Source: an uncultured Opitutia bacterium (GTDB lineage: Bacteria; Verrucomicrobiota; Verrucomicrobiia; Opitutales; Opitutaceae). Taken from it: 64,000 bases of DNA. The translations under genes and the position numbers were made by a program. Numbering within the stretch: the stretch's first letter is position 1; each line of letters begins with the position of its first letter. Shown here one piece after another: positions 30,385-40,689 of this stretch. The stretch spans positions 34,810-98,809 of the forward strand of contig CAIQKQ010000109.1 in assembly GCA_903872425.1 (NCBI GenBank). The letters run 5' to 3'. The notes beneath the pieces were generated by a model. That model saw nothing but the letters and a program-made list of their open reading frames with translations. It was not told the origin of the DNA and searched no databases.

Positions 30385-30459
30385 TGGAGGCGCGGGTCGG
30401 AATTGAACCGACGCATAGAGGTTTTGCAGACCTCGGCCTTACCACTTGGCTACCGCGCC
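30385..30459 (-). tRNA. tRNA-Cys (GCA), CCA encoded
   Basis: Cloverleaf on minus strand: ggcgcggtagccaagtggtaaggccgaggtctgcaaaacctctatgcgtcggttcaattccgacccgcgcctcca; anticodon GCA; U73 discriminator. Confidence 0.96.
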
Positions 30460-30609
30460 TTGTTGTCTCTGTCCGGCATTCAGCAGGAAGCATCAGTCGG
30501 ACCGACAGGCGATTAGGCACGACGAGAAACGGGTGACAAGCAATTTCGCCGCCCGCCATGCCGCCAGCCTGGGTTTGCCATGACCGGCTGTTAGTCTCCT
30601 GCTGAGATC

Positions 30610-33600
30610 ATGCCGGATAATTTTCCCTCAGCTCGTGAGCGTCACCTCGGCGTTTGTCCGCCGGCGCGCGGGGCGGTCGTGGGCGGGTTGGTCGGCCGCC
30701 AGCCGGCGTCGCTCTGGCTCGTGGTCGCGGATAACGCGCGCGAGGCCGAGCGGCTGGCTGAGGATGTGGCGTTGTTTCTTCCGACGACGGCGGGTGCCGC
30801 CGCGCCGGAGATTTTAGTTTTTCCTGAATCGCTGGCCGATAGTCGGGATATGCGCGAGGCCTTCGCCGCCTCCGCCGCGCGCATGGCGGTACTTTCCCGC
30901 CTGCGCGCCTTGTCTGACCGCCCCGGCCATGCCGCGCTCATTTTCACCACCCCTGCCGCGCTTCTGCAGCCCGTCCCCGCGCGCGAGGCCGCCGCGCAGG
31001 CCGAGCTTACACTGACGCGCGGACAGGTGCAGCCGTTCACCGGCCTGCTCGAAAAACTCCGCACGCTAGACTACGATTCGGAGCCGGTTTGCGAGTCGCC
31101 CGGCCACTACGCGGTGCGTGGTGGCATCATTGACGTTTACCCTGTCACCGCCACGCAGCCGTGTCGGCTGGATTTTTTCGGCGATACGCTGGAGGAAATC
31201 CGCTGGTTTGACCCCGTGACCCAACGCTCCGGTGCGACCGTCGAGACCATCACGCTCGCCGCGTCCCCGCGTCTGCAACTCGCTGCTTCGGCCACCGGGC
31301 TGGCCGATTATTTGCCCGCGGGCGCGCGGCTGCTGCTCATCGAGCCGACCGCGTTGGAAGAGGAATTCGGTTCACTCTCGCCCAACGGCGCGAACGGGTT
31401 GGAGTCGGTCCTACAACGCTGTGCCGCCGTCGTCGGGGTCAGCGATCTCGACGAGGCCAGTGCACTGTTCGCCGAGGTCGAGGGTGTCGCCGAAACGACG
31501 TGGGACACCGAAAGCCTCGCGCACCACCGCCGCTACCCGGCCGACGCGCTCATCGCCCAGGAACGCCTGCAATTCGAAGAGGACGCCCGCCACGAGTTTC
31601 TGCGTCAATTGGCCACATGGAAAAATTCCGGCCATGCCGTCACCATCGTGACCGCACGGGTCGGCGAGGAGCAGCGCGTGCAGGAAATCATCGCGGCCGA
31701 TCCCGCCCTGAAAAATCTGCAGCCCCACTATTTGCGCGGGGGACTGAACGAGGGATTCCGCGTCACCTTTCGCGACGGGGCGCGGCTGGGTGAAATAGTG
31801 CCCCAGGTCGGGGTGGAGACGGGGCGCACTCGCCCGGTCAAGTCGCCCAAGCGGGGCGAGAGCGCCCCACTCCATTTCAATCCAAATTCCGCCGGCCTGG
31901 TCGTCGTCACCGAAACCGAAATATTCGGCCGCGCGCGCCCGCGCCGTGCGGCGGCCGCGTCGCAGGTCGCCGCCCCGCCGCGCGCGCAGGTGGACCAGTT
32001 GCTCGATTTTTCCGAGCTGGTTGAGGGCGACTTTGTCGTCCACCTCCAGCATGGCGTCGCACTCTTTCGCGGGCTGCAAAAACTAGAGGCCACCGACGGC
32101 ACCCGCGAGGTTATCTCACTGGAGTTCGACGACAACGTGACCTTGCACGTCCCGCTCACGGAATCACACCTCGTGTCGCGTTATGTCGGCCTCGGTCGGA
32201 CCCGGCCGCAGCTCGGCCGCGTGGGCTCGGGCCGCTGGGAAAAAACGCGCGCCGCCGCCGAGCGCGCCACGCTCGACCTCGCAGCCGACCTACTGCGTGT
32301 GCAGGCCGCTCGCGAGGCGCAACCGGGCGAGGCAATGCCGCCCGACACAGACTGGCAGCGTGAGTTTGAGGCAGCGTTTCCGTTCACCGAAACGCCCGAC
32401 CAGCTCCGTGCGATTAACGCCACCAAAGCCGACCTCGAGCGTGCGCGCCCCATGGACCGGCTCATCTGTGGTGACGTGGGTTTCGGCAAAACCGAGGTCG
32501 CCATCCGCGCCGCGTTCAAGGCCGTGCAGTCCGGCAAACAGGTCGCGCTGCTCGTGCCGACGACCGTGCTGGCGCAGCAACACCTCAACACCTTCCGCGA
32601 GCGTATGGCTGGCTACCCAGTGGTAGTCGAGCTGCTGAGCCGTTTCCGCACCCCGCGCGAGCAGAAAAAAATTCTCGCCGCCGCCAGCGCGGGGCAGGTG
32701 GACATCCTCATCGGCACCCACCGACTGCTCCAGCCCGACGTGGTTTTCCGCACACTCGGGCTGGTGGTGATTGACGAGGAGCAGCGCTTCGGCGTGCGAC
32801 ACAAGGAGCGGCTCAAGGCCATGCGCGCCAGCGTGGACGTGCTCTCGATGAGTGCCACGCCCATCCCGCGCACGCTCTACCTCGCGATGACCGGAGCACG
32901 CGACCTGAGCGTGATCGAGACCGCACCGACCAACCGCCACCCCATCCAAACCGTCGTTAAAACCTACGATGAGGCGACGGTAGTTGACGCGATCCGCCAC
33001 GAACTGCGGCGCGGCGGACAGGTTTTCTATCTGCACAATCGTGTCAGCACGATCGAGCAGGTCGCCGCTCGGCTGCGTGAGCTGTTACCCAGTGTGAGCG
33101 TGGGGGTCGGCCACGGACAAATGGATGCGGGTGACCTAGAGCGCGTGATGACGGACTTTGTCGCGGGAAAATATTCCGTGCTCGTCTGCACCACCATCAT
33201 CGAGAGCGGCCTCGATATTCCGAACTGCAACACGATCATCATCGAGGGCGCAGACCGCTTCGGCCTCTCGCAGCTCTACCAGTTGCGCGGACGCGTTGGG
33301 CGGTTCAAACACCAGGCCCACGCCTACCTGCTGCTGCACCGCTCGACGCGGCTGCTTGACGTTGCCCGCCAGCGTCTCACCGCCCTGCGCACGCACAACC
33401 AGCTGGGCGCGGGTTTCCGCATCGCAATGCGCGACCTTGAACTGCGCGGCGCGGGCAACCTGCTCGGCGCGGAGCAAAGCGGTCACATTGTCGGCGTGGG
33501 CTTTGAGCTGTATTGCCAACTGCTGCGTCAATCGGTCGCACGACTGAAGGGCGACCAAACGGCCGCCGCCATCCGCGCGAGCGTGAAGCTCGATTTTGTT

Positions 33601-34092
33601 TTGCTCGGTGAAATGGCCGTGGATCCGGCCGCCGCCGCCCACGGTCGCCACCATGATAGCTACACCGCCCTGCGCGATGCCGAGCACGCCGCGGCCGGAG
33701 CCGCCAGCGTGCGCCGGATCGCCGCGCGCCTACCGGCCGCCTACATCGGCGAAGCGCGGCTGCGGATAGATTTCTACCGGCGACTCGCGCTCGCCGCCAC
33801 CTTGCCCGTGCTGGCCGAGATTGAGGCCGACCTACGCGATCGTTTCGGCAAGTTTGGTGACGAGGTGCGCGCGCTCCTGCTTACCACGGAAATTCGCGTG
33901 CGGGCTGAGGCAAAGCGCATCGCGGCCGTCGAGACCGAGGGTAGCCGCCTGAAATGCCGCCGCGCAGGCAGCGGACGCGACGACTGGGTCCAACCCGGCG
34001 CGCGGTTTCCGAGGTTGACCGCCACGAAGCCGCTCCTACGGTTAAAAGAGATCATCACGTTTCTGAACCACTTGCCTGCTCCTTCCGCCTAA
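30610..34092 (+). CDS. mfd: Transcription-repair coupling factor Mfd
   Basis: LLDFSELVEGDFVVHLQHGVALFRGL; RLICGDVGFGKTEVAIRAAFKAV; DEEQRFGVRHKERLK; SATPIPRTLYLAMTGARDLSVIETAP; IESGLDIPNCNTIIIEGADRFGLSQLYQLRGRVGR. Confidence 0.97.
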   Translation: MPDNFPSARERHLGVCPPARGAVVGGLVGRQPASLWLVVADNAREAERLAEDVALFLPTTAGAAAPEILVFPESLADSRDMREAFAASAARMAVLSRLRALSDRPGHAALIFTTPAALLQPVPAREAAAQAELTLTRGQVQPFTGLLEKLRTLDYDSEPVCESPGHYAVRGGIIDVYPVTATQPCRLDFFGDTLEEIRWFDPVTQRSGATVETITLAASPRLQLAASATGLADYLPAGARLLLIEPTALEEEFGSLSPNGANGLESVLQRCAAVVGVSDLDEASALFAEVEGVAETTWDTESLAHHRRYPADALIAQERLQFEEDARHEFLRQLATWKNSGHAVTIVTARVGEEQRVQEIIAADPALKNLQPHYLRGGLNEGFRVTFRDGARLGEIVPQVGVETGRTRPVKSPKRGESAPLHFNPNSAGLVVVTETEIFGRARPRRAAAASQVAAPPRAQVDQLLDFSELVEGDFVVHLQHGVALFRGLQKLEATDGTREVISLEFDDNVTLHVPLTESHLVSRYVGLGRTRPQLGRVGSGRWEKTRAAAERATLDLAADLLRVQAAREAQPGEAMPPDTDWQREFEAAFPFTETPDQLRAINATKADLERARPMDRLICGDVGFGKTEVAIRAAFKAVQSGKQVALLVPTTVLAQQHLNTFRERMAGYPVVVELLSRFRTPREQKKILAAASAGQVDILIGTHRLLQPDVVFRTLGLVVIDEEQRFGVRHKERLKAMRASVDVLSMSATPIPRTLYLAMTGARDLSVIETAPTNRHPIQTVVKTYDEATVVDAIRHELRRGGQVFYLHNRVSTIEQVAARLRELLPSVSVGVGHGQMDAGDLERVMTDFVAGKYSVLVCTTIIESGLDIPNCNTIIIEGADRFGLSQLYQLRGRVGRFKHQAHAYLLLHRSTRLLDVARQRLTALRTHNQLGAGFRIAMRDLELRGAGNLLGAEQSGHIVGVGFELYCQLLRQSVARLKGDQTAAAIRASVKLDFVLLGEMAVDPAAAAHGRHHDSYTALRDAEHAAAGAASVRRIAARLPAAYIGEARLRIDFYRRLALAATLPVLAEIEADLRDRFGKFGDEVRALLLTTEIRVRAEAKRIAAVETEGSRLKCRRAGSGRDDWVQPGARFPRLTATKPLLRLKEIITFLNHLPAPSA
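31814..31874. repeat. Palindromic element inside mfd
   Basis: tggagacggggcgcactcgccc ... gggcgagagcgccccactcca; arms pair as ggggcgc(a/t)ctcgccc plus TGGAG/CTCCA ends; frame preserved. Confidence 0.8.
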
Positions 34093-35153
34093 TGCCCTGC
34101 TTCTACCGCGCCTCTGTCCTGTTGCTCGCCGCCGCCTTCAGCACCTGCGCATTCGCCGCTGGCGCCGTGCCCACCCTGCTTGCCAGCCCAGCCGCTTCAG
34201 CCGGGACTGAGTTGCCGGGCGCGACTATCATCGCCAAAGTCGAGGAGCGCATCATCACTCTGGCCGACGTACTCCGCGAGATGGATGACCGCGTGGATGG
34301 CGTCCGTAAGATGGCGGCCAATGAGAAGGAATTTTACCAGCTCATGGAGGAGCTGCAAAACGTCACGATCAACGAGTTGATCAACAAGGCGCTCGTCGTG
34401 CACGAGTTTCTGAAAGACGGCAAACGCCGTATCCCCGCCAGCTACGTTGACGAAATCATCGCGCACACCGTCCAAAGCCGGTTCAATGGCGACCGCTCCA
34501 AGTTTCTTGCCTGGCTGCTCTCGAAGGGCTGGACCCCGCGTGAGCACCGCAAAAACGTAGAGGAAGACCTCATATATGACATCATGCGCCGGCAACAAGG
34601 CAGCGGCGAAACCGTCATCAGCCCGGCCAAAGTCGAAGCATTTTACAACGAGAACAAAGAGAAGTTTCGCCAGGAGGACGCCGCCCACCTGCGACTCATC
34701 ACCTTCTCCCGCGCCGTCGGCATGGATGACGCCAAGCTACTCGCCCGCGTGCAAACGGTGCTCGCCCGTCTCAAAGCTGGAGAAAAATTCGACGCCTTGG
34801 CCCGCGAGCTGACAGATGTTGAGGCGCATCGCTCCAAGGGCGGCGATCTTGGCTGGAACCGGAAGTCAGACCTCAAGCCGGAGTTCGCTGCACTCGCCTT
34901 CACCTTGGGAAAAGGCGAGATCGGTGGCCCGATTGTCACGCCCGAGGCCGCTTACTTAATCCTCGTTGAAGATCGCAAAGCCGCTGGCATCCAGCCGCTC
35001 TCCGACGTCAGCGGTGAGATCCAAAAAATACTCACCGACAATCTCGGTCGCGAGAACGAAGCCCGCTGGATAGCGCGGTTGCGCGCCAACGCCTACATCC
35101 GAGTCTATCTGCCGTCCAGTCCGGCCGACGCCGCCCCCCGGCCGACACCCTGA
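34092..35153 (+). CDS. Parvulin-type peptidyl-prolyl isomerase (SurA/PpiC-like)
   Basis: Signal peptide; AKVEERIITLADVLREMDDRVDG; SKGGDLGWNRKSDLKPEFAALAFTLGKGEIGGPIVTPEAAYLILVED. TAATG overlap with mfd. Confidence 0.88.
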   Translation: MPCFYRASVLLLAAAFSTCAFAAGAVPTLLASPAASAGTELPGATIIAKVEERIITLADVLREMDDRVDGVRKMAANEKEFYQLMEELQNVTINELINKALVVHEFLKDGKRRIPASYVDEIIAHTVQSRFNGDRSKFLAWLLSKGWTPREHRKNVEEDLIYDIMRRQQGSGETVISPAKVEAFYNENKEKFRQEDAAHLRLITFSRAVGMDDAKLLARVQTVLARLKAGEKFDALARELTDVEAHRSKGGDLGWNRKSDLKPEFAALAFTLGKGEIGGPIVTPEAAYLILVEDRKAAGIQPLSDVSGEIQKILTDNLGRENEARWIARLRANAYIRVYLPSSPADAAPRPTP

Positions 35154-35375
35154 AGTCGTCTAGGCGTCAGTCGGGAAAACAGGGCCGGCCGCCGCCCATC
35201 GGTCGCTAGCCGGACCACATCGCCCGTCGGCAGTAAAAGCGGTACGCTCCGCGCCACTCCTCCGCTGAATCGCATGGCGCGAGCCAAAATAAGACTAACT
35301 CTTCTGTGACGTTACGACTCCGATAGTGTACAACAACGACAGTCGAGCGGCATTGTTGCGAAGGTCGCTCAAATT

Positions 35376-36146
35376 TTATTTCTTCACCGCCGCCTCGCGG
35401 TATTGCAGGTAGCCGTTGCGGACGGCGAGGTAGGGATCCACGGCGGACTTTAGGAAGTCGTCGTAGGTTTTGAGGAAATCGGGGCTGCTTTGCACCACAT
35501 CAAGCGTCTGGATGCCGGTGCGCCACCACCAATGATAGCCGTCGAGATGGTCAAATGCGGCCCAGTTGGTGGGGATGAGCCACACGTCGCCCGCGTAGCC
35601 AACGGTGTCGCGAACATCGTTGGGGCCGATGACCGGGAGCACGAGGAACGGGCCGGGGCCGATGCCCCACGCGGCGAATGCGGTGCCGAGGCCGGCGGGC
35701 GGTACATCTTTGAGCGCAGGGACGGAATCGGACACACGAGCGAGACCCGCGAAGCCGACGGTGGTGTTGACGATAAACTTGCCCGTTTCCTGCGCGGCGC
35801 GTTTGGGCCGTCCAGCGAGCACGTCGCCGACGAGGCGAATGGGGAAACGGAGGTTGTCGAAAAAATTTGTGAGACCGTGACGCAGGGGCGGCGGCGTAGC
35901 GCGCTCATAGCCGTGTGCGACCGGGCGCAGCACGAATGAGTAGAAGCCATCGTTGAACTTGAAGATGGCGCGGTTGAGTCCTTCGAGGGGGTCGGAGACA
36001 GGCTTAACGGCGAACTCGTCCGGTTCATCGGTCGGCGTGGCGGCGAGCAGGGGCGAAGGCGTGGCGGCGAGCACGAGCCAGAGAGCAGAAAACGCGACGA
36101 GGGCGTGGCGGCTCCAGCGGGCAGGATGGTGGAGAAACGTCTTCAT
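35376..36146 (-). CDS. mlaA: MlaA/VacJ-family lipid transport lipoprotein-like protein
   Basis: VSDPLEGLNRAIFKFNDGFYSFVLRPVAHGY; NFFDNLRFPIRLVGDVLAGR; GPFLVLPVIGPNDVRDTVG. Confidence 0.9.
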   Translation of the reverse strand: MKTFLHHPARWSRHALVAFSALWLVLAATPSPLLAATPTDEPDEFAVKPVSDPLEGLNRAIFKFNDGFYSFVLRPVAHGYERATPPPLRHGLTNFFDNLRFPIRLVGDVLAGRPKRAAQETGKFIVNTTVGFAGLARVSDSVPALKDVPPAGLGTAFAAWGIGPGPFLVLPVIGPNDVRDTVGYAGDVWLIPTNWAAFDHLDGYHWWWRTGIQTLDVVQSSPDFLKTYDDFLKSAVDPYLAVRNGYLQYREAAVKK

Positions 36147-36811
36147 TTGTTGGCGGCGGCGTAGTCGGCGATGTTTTTCTCGATGGCGGCGATGATGGCG
36201 GCAGCACCGCCTTTTTGGAAAAGTGGGTCGAACTGCGCACGGTAGTTGGCGACCATACTCACACCCTCAACGTTCACGTCGTAGATCCGCCAGCCTTCGG
36301 GCTGTTGACGGACGCGATAGGAGACGGAGTAATTTTTGCCAGCGTAGGCAATTGCGGTCGGTAGCTCTCGGCGGGCGGCATCAATTTCGACGGGTTTGGC
36401 GTAGGTGATGCCGGGGCGCGCGCCAGGCTCGAATTTGTCGGAGTAAGTGCGAATTACGAGCGTGGTGAACAAAGTGATAATGCGCTGCTGATCGTTGGCC
36501 TTGATCTGGTTCCAGCCGGGACCGACGGCGCTGCGGGTGAGCAGGTCGAAGCTAAAATATTTTTCGAGCACGGGACGCACGCGCTCGGCGAGCGGTGCGG
36601 GAGCAACGGAGTCGGCGGCGATTTTTTCCGGGTAGGCGATGGCGAGGACCTCGTCCACGGCGGCGCGGAGCATGGTCGTCGGATCGGCCGACTTCGCCGC
36701 AGCGGCGGCGGGCGAAGGAGCGGTGGCACTCGCGGACGGTGAGGCGGTCGCAGCGGCGAAACTCGTGCCAGCGAGGGCGGTGAAGAGGAAAAGCAGGGAA
36801 GGCGTTTTCAT
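36143..36811 (-). CDS. mlaC: MlaC-like phospholipid-binding protein
   Basis: VRPVLEKYFSFDLLTRSAVGPGWNQI; SVSYRVRQQPEGWRIYDVNVEGVSMVANYRAQFDPLFQKGG. Confidence 0.9.
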   Translation of the reverse strand: MKTPSLLFLFTALAGTSFAAATASPSASATAPSPAAAAAKSADPTTMLRAAVDEVLAIAYPEKIAADSVAPAPLAERVRPVLEKYFSFDLLTRSAVGPGWNQIKANDQQRIITLFTTLVIRTYSDKFEPGARPGITYAKPVEIDAARRELPTAIAYAGKNYSVSYRVRQQPEGWRIYDVNVEGVSMVANYRAQFDPLFQKGGAAAIIAAIEKNIADYAAANK

Positions 36812-37284
36812 TTTTTGTCGGGTGCCGGAGCTTGCACCGAGCCGAAAGCGAAGCGGCTGATAAGGGAAGCGATATCCACGTCGGATTCGGTATCGGTGAT
36901 TTTGCCGTCGGGCTTGATCATGTCGGGGTCCCCGCCGGGCGCAATCGCAATGTATTTATCGCCGATGAGTCCGGCAGTTTTCACGGACGCAATGGAGTCA
37001 AGGGGGAGCTGGATGTTTTTCTCCAGCTGGAGGCTCACGATCGCGCGAAAATTTTTCGGATTGAGTGTGACCTTGTCCACGCGGCCGATAGGGACGCCGG
37101 CGATCAGCACGTTGCTCCCGGGATTGAGACTGCCGACGTTGGCGAACTCGGCCGACACGTGGTAGCTGTCGGCCCCGACGAGTGCGCCTGCGCCCGTCGA
37201 AAGCGCGAGCCAGGTGATGGCGGCGAGGCCGACCGCGACGAAGACGCCGACGATCAGTTCGAGTTTGGTTTGTTGCTTCATCAT
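36808..37284 (-). CDS. mlaD: MlaD-like MCE-domain protein
   Basis: KLELIVGVFVAVGLAAITWLAL; YHVSAEFANVGSLNPGSNVLIAGVPIGRVDKVTL; GLIGDKYIAIAPGG. Confidence 0.92.
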   Translation of the reverse strand: MMKQQTKLELIVGVFVAVGLAAITWLALSTGAGALVGADSYHVSAEFANVGSLNPGSNVLIAGVPIGRVDKVTLNPKNFRAIVSLQLEKNIQLPLDSIASVKTAGLIGDKYIAIAPGGDPDMIKPDGKITDTESDVDIASLISRFAFGSVQAPAPDKK

Positions 37285-37290
37285 AGAAAA

Positions 37291-38160
37291 TCAGTCCGCC
37301 GAGAGCGGGGCCTCGCCACGGCGTACGGCGGCGATGGTATCACGCAGCGTGGCGGCGCTATCGCGAAACGCGTGCACGGTCGGGTCGTCCGACCGCGCGA
37401 ATTCGGCCGGAGAACCTTGGAAACGCATCCGGCCACTGTCGAGCAGCGCGATGCGGTCGCTCACGGCCAGCGCCTCGGGCACGTCGTGGGTGACGAGCAC
37501 AGCGGTGAAATTGAGCTGGCGCTGGTATTTCGCGATCATCTCGAAAACGGTGTTGCGTCGCAGCGGGTCGAGGCCGGCGGTGGGTTCGTCGAAGAGCACG
37601 AGCTCGGGGCGCGTGACGATGGCGCGGGCGAGCGCGAGGCGTTTCTGCATGCCGCCGGAAAGCTCGCCGGGATGCGCGTCGCGGAACCGATCGAGTTCGA
37701 GCTGGCGGAGCGCCTCGAGGCTGCGCGCACGAATCTCGAAATTGGGTACCTGAGTGGTGGACTCGAGTGGAAGGGCGACGTTTTCGAGCGCGGTGAGCGA
37801 GTCGAAAAGGGCGTTGCTCTGAAACAGATAGCTGCACCGGCGGCGGAACTCGGCGCGGGCGACAGCGTTGGCAGCGTTGAGCGCGTGGCCATCAAAACGG
37901 ATTTCGCCCGCGTCGGGCGTGACGATGCCGGCGAGGCATTTGAGGAAGACAGATTTACCGGTGCCGCTTTTGCCGAGCACGGTAACGACGCTGCCGCGCG
38001 GCACGAGCAGATCCACGCCAACGAGCACCGCGAGCTCGCCGAAGTGCTTGGCGACGCCACGTACATCAAGGAGGAATTCGCCACTGACGGTGGTCGGGGC
38101 CGCGCTGGCACTGGCCGCCGTACCGCCCGGCGTGGGAGAATTTGTCGCGCGCGATTGCAT
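37291..38160 (-). CDS. mlaF: MlaF-like ABC transporter ATPase
   Basis: LGKSGTGKSVFLKCLAG; ELSGGMQKRLALARAIVTRPELVLFDEPTAGLDP. Confidence 0.92.
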   Translation of the reverse strand: MQSRATNSPTPGGTAASASAAPTTVSGEFLLDVRGVAKHFGELAVLVGVDLLVPRGSVVTVLGKSGTGKSVFLKCLAGIVTPDAGEIRFDGHALNAANAVARAEFRRRCSYLFQSNALFDSLTALENVALPLESTTQVPNFEIRARSLEALRQLELDRFRDAHPGELSGGMQKRLALARAIVTRPELVLFDEPTAGLDPLRRNTVFEMIAKYQRQLNFTAVLVTHDVPEALAVSDRIALLDSGRMRFQGSPAEFARSDDPTVHAFRDSAATLRDTIAAVRRGEAPLSAD

Positions 38161-38163
38161 GGT

Positions 38164-38946
38164 TTAGTTTCCGACCAGCAATGAAGTGATCACGTAATCG
38201 GCCGCGAGTACCGCAATACTCGACACGACAACGGCGCGGGTGGTCGAGGCGCTCACCGCGCGCGCACCGGTGGTGCGGCTGCGGCGGTGGGTGTTGTAGC
38301 CGTTGTGTGCGCAGATGGCGGTGGTGAGCAGACCGAAAACCACGGCCTTGATAAAACATTCGCGCACATCGGGGCCGCGGACCGACGCATGGACCGATGC
38401 CCAATACACCCCTCCCGACAACGGCAGCAGCAGCGAACCGGAGAGAAATCCACCCCAGATGCCGATCAGCGAAAAAAACACCGTCTGGATCGGAAATGAC
38501 ACCGCCGCGGCGATGAGGCGCGGCGCGATCAGATACGCGTGCGGGCTAGCCCCCATCGTCTCCAGCGCGGCGATCTGCTCGCTGTTGCGCTGGATGCCCA
38601 ACTCGGCCGCAAGCGCCGAGCCGGCCTGGCCCACGAGCATGAGTGCCGCGAGTACCGGACCGAGCTCACGGATCAGCGTCAACGACACCAGCTCTCCGAG
38701 CACGCTGGTCGAGCCATAGCGGTTGAGCACGTAGTAGCCCTGCAAACCGAGCACGAGACCGGTGAATAAGCCAACGATGACTATGACCGGCAGACAGCGC
38801 ACCCCCTGCTCGTAAAGTGCACGCATGATGCGCCGACCGAGCTTGCGCGAGCCGACGGCGGACGCGAACGACTGCCCAAAGAACAGGGCAAAGTCGCCGA
38901 GTTCGCCGACAACGGCGAGAGAGGTGCGGCCAAGAGTTTCGAGCAT
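38164..38946 (-). CDS. mlaE: MlaE-like ABC transporter permease
   Basis: [77 protein letters not shown]. Confidence 0.92.
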   Translation of the reverse strand: MLETLGRTSLAVVGELGDFALFFGQSFASAVGSRKLGRRIMRALYEQGVRCLPVIVIVGLFTGLVLGLQGYYVLNRYGSTSVLGELVSLTLIRELGPVLAALMLVGQAGSALAAELGIQRNSEQIAALETMGASPHAYLIAPRLIAAAVSFPIQTVFFSLIGIWGGFLSGSLLLPLSGGVYWASVHASVRGPDVRECFIKAVVFGLLTTAICAHNGYNTHRRSRTTGARAVSASTTRAVVVSSIAVLAADYVITSLLVGN

Positions 38947-39075
38947 GTATTTCACGCTACCGTGACAAGTCGCGGCGACGGCGCAAGTGCGCGGATGACT
39001 TCCGCAACTTTGCCAGAAATTATGTTTGGTTTTCTTGCACCGTCCTGCCAAGCGTCTTGTCCCTCCATTTATCCC

Positions 39076-40584
39076 ATGCCCAAATCCCGTTCCGACATCG
39101 GACTCATCGGCCTCGCCGTCATGGGTCAAAACCTCGCCCTCAACATTGCTGACCACGGTTTCCAAATCTCGGTCTACAACCGCACGACGGACAAGACCGA
39201 CAAGTTCGTCGCCGAAAATCCCAACACGCCCGGCGGCATCGTTGGCACCAAGACTCCCGAGGAATTTGTCCGCTCCCTCGCCAAGCCCCGCAAGATCATC
39301 ATCCTCGTGCAGGCCGGCAAGGGCACGGATGCAGTGATTGACAGCCTCACGCCGCTGCTGGAGGCCGGCGACATCGTGATTGACGGCGGCAACGCGCTCT
39401 GGACCGACACCATCCGCCGCGAAAAAGCTTTGAAAGAAAAAGGACTGCGCTTCGTCGGCAGCGGTACCTCGGGTGGAGAAGAGGGCGCCCGTTTCGGCCC
39501 GTCACTCATGCCCGGCTGCGATTTCGCCGCGTGGCAGGAGATCAAACCCATTTGGGAGGCCATCGCCGCGAAGGTAGACGCCAAGACTGGCAAACCCATC
39601 ACCGGCGCGAAGCCCGGCAAGCCCGTGAGCGGTGGCGTGCCTTGCACGACCTACATCGGCGAGAACGGCGCGGGCCACTACGTCAAGATGGTCCATAACG
39701 GGATCGAGTATGGTGACATGCAGATGATCTGCGAGGCCTACGCTCTCATGCAGGGGCTCCTTGGCCTTAAGCCTGCCGAGATGGGCGCGATTTTCTCCGA
39801 GTGGAATGCTGGCAAACTCGACAGCTTCCTCATCGAAATCACCGCTGACATCCTGAAACAAAAAGACCCGGTGACGAAAAAGCCCTTTGTGGATATCGTG
39901 CTCGATACCGCCGGACAGAAGGGCACCGGCAAATGGACCTCGGTGAACGCGCTCGACATGGGCGTCGCCGCGCCGACGGTCGCCGAGTCGGTCTTCGCCC
40001 GCTGCATCTCCGCGATTAAGGACGAGCGCGTGGCCGCCTCGAAAATCCTCAAAGGCCCGTCGAAAAAATACCGCGGCTCGAAAAAGGCGCTCATCGCCGC
40101 TATCCACGACGCGCTCTACTGCTCGAAAATCTGTTCCTACGCGCAAGGCTTCCAGCTCATGCGGGCCGCGCAGCAGGAATATAATTGGAAGCTCAACTTC
40201 GGTGGCATCGCCCAGATTTTCCGCGGCGGCTGCATCATCCGCGCCGCGTTCCTCCAGAAAATCACCGAAGCCTACGCCCGGAAACCCGCGCTCGCGAACC
40301 TGCTCCTTGACCCGTATTTCAACAAAACGGTACAGAAAGCGCAGGCCAACTGGCGCAAGGTCGTCGCCCTCGCAGCCGAGTGCGGCGTGCCCGCGCCGAC
40401 GTTCTCGAGCGCCCTCTCCTACTATGACAGCTACCGCTCGGCTCGCCTCCCCGCCAACCTGCTGCAAGGCCAGCGCGACTACTTCGGCGCCCACACCTAC
40501 GAGCGCACGGACAAACCGCGTGGGAAATTCTTCCACATTGACTGGCCCGAGACCGGCCGCCCGCAGCTCGAGATCGCGAAGTGA
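39076..40584 (+). CDS. gnd: 6-phosphogluconate dehydrogenase (decarboxylating)
   Basis: [98 protein letters not shown]. Confidence 0.97.
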   Translation: MPKSRSDIGLIGLAVMGQNLALNIADHGFQISVYNRTTDKTDKFVAENPNTPGGIVGTKTPEEFVRSLAKPRKIIILVQAGKGTDAVIDSLTPLLEAGDIVIDGGNALWTDTIRREKALKEKGLRFVGSGTSGGEEGARFGPSLMPGCDFAAWQEIKPIWEAIAAKVDAKTGKPITGAKPGKPVSGGVPCTTYIGENGAGHYVKMVHNGIEYGDMQMICEAYALMQGLLGLKPAEMGAIFSEWNAGKLDSFLIEITADILKQKDPVTKKPFVDIVLDTAGQKGTGKWTSVNALDMGVAAPTVAESVFARCISAIKDERVAASKILKGPSKKYRGSKKALIAAIHDALYCSKICSYAQGFQLMRAAQQEYNWKLNFGGIAQIFRGGCIIRAAFLQKITEAYARKPALANLLLDPYFNKTVQKAQANWRKVVALAAECGVPAPTFSSALSYYDSYRSARLPANLLQGQRDYFGAHTYERTDKPRGKFFHIDWPETGRPQLEIAK

Positions 40585-40647
40585 GGGCTAGTTAGCTGCC
40601 GCACCATTCGCCGAGAATTAAATTCTCGACGGATTTAGTTTTCATCA

Positions 40648-40685
40648 ACCGCGCCGCCCTGAAAAGGGCGGCGCGGTTCTGTTTT
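40648..40685 (+). terminator. Strong GC-rich hairpin terminator after gnd
   Basis: aaccgcgccgccc-tgaaaa-gggcggcgcggtt followed by ctgtttt. Confidence 0.8.
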
Positions 40686-40689
40686 CGGG

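Noticed and set aside
34005-34045. REP-like string gccacgaagccgctcctacgg near the 3' end of mfd
   Set aside because: Resembles a common REP motif, but the encoded RFPRLTATKPLLRLKEIITFL looks like a native Mfd C-terminus and no second arm was found.
36832-38184. 450-aa plus-strand ORF opposite mlaD/mlaF
   Set aside because: Antisense shadow of clear Mla genes; His/Glu/Arg-rich composition typical of shadow frames.
39580-39640. Possible insertion [19 protein letters not shown] in 6-phosphogluconate dehydrogenase
   Set aside because: Lys/Gly-rich loop is mild, not palindromic in DNA, and could be an ordinary loop-length variant.
39502-40536. 344-aa minus-strand ORF opposite gnd
   Set aside because: Shadow ORF; gnd on the plus strand is unambiguous.
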